Made by a program: the position numbers and the translations under genes. From Thalassiosira profunda (Eukaryota > Bacillariophyta > Thalassiosirophyceae > Thalassiosirales > Thalassiosiraceae), in assembly GCA_036939355.1 (NCBI GenBank), contig JALLAP010001143.1, positions 1 through 17,628 of the forward strand: a stretch of DNA of 17,628 nt. The letters run 5' to 3'. The first letter of the stretch is position 1; each line of letters opens with the position of its first letter. A model generated the notes under the pieces. That model ran no database searches. It was not told where the DNA came from and saw only the letters and a list, made by a program, of their open reading frames with translations. This document shows, in pieces, positions 17,575-17,628 of the stretch.

Positions 17575-17628
17575 TCACTCGAACGGCATCCCGTCGTCCC
17601 TCGTCAGCGCCACGATCACCCCGTGGTC
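17575..17628 (-). CDS. Probable 3' end of a gene entering from the right
   Basis: On the minus strand the last 17 codons read DHGVIVALTRDDGMPFE followed by TGA (17577-17575). All 17 codons end in G or C, which matches the third-position bias of the well-supported exons here, for example the PGAM and HSF exons. No family can be named from so little sequence. The frame continues beyond the window. Confidence 0.4.
   Translation of the reverse strand, partial: DHGVIVALTRDDGMPFE

Overview
The window is nuclear DNA from a eukaryote, most likely a diatom (stramenopile), perhaps a Thalassiosira-like centric species. The evidence is: GT-AG introns, mostly 70-370 bp, whose phases join exactly; an HSF of the kind expanded in diatoms; an ASAFAP-like plastid presequence (GGA/FAPP); a membrane-anchored DUF285 (BspA-like) repeat protein; a secreted PSxx-repeat protein; and a domain resembling the diatom DUF6824. 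The species is an inference. Two single N characters (5202 and 11158) are assembly joins, and both affect gene models.

Layout. (1) 435-2678 (+): heat-shock-factor-type DNA-binding protein, three exons. (2) 2872-5956 (-): 779-residue protein with two fused phosphoglycerate mutase domains, seven exons and a predicted plastid presequence. The first domain has Cys instead of the catalytic His; the second keeps all catalytic residues. (3) 6321-8144 (-): secreted Cys-rich, Pro/Ser-rich protein, three exons. (4) 8835-11157 (-) and 11191-14744 (-): two tandem copies of a large multidomain gene. The full copy (1,012 residues) runs Cys pairs, two Tudor-like domains, a DUF6824-like block, a PHD finger, a further Tudor-like region, a SAM-like block and a U-box. 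The other copy loses its 5' part at the N at 11158. (5) 15262-17385 (+): intronless single-pass membrane protein with twelve DUF285 repeats outside. (6) 17575-17628 (-): probable 3' tip of another gene.

The genes do not form an operon or an obvious pathway; each multi-exon gene has its own splicing pattern. The most original object is the pair of PHD/Tudor/U-box genes, which by domain content look like chromatin readers fused to an E3 ubiquitin ligase. The second is the PGAM fusion with a disabled first active site. Gene models were derived by hand from splice signals, frame continuity and family motifs. In the PGAM, the spacing of the catalytic residues in domain 1 (124, 202, 297) equals that of E. 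coli GpmA (11, 89, 184), which independently supports the exon joins.
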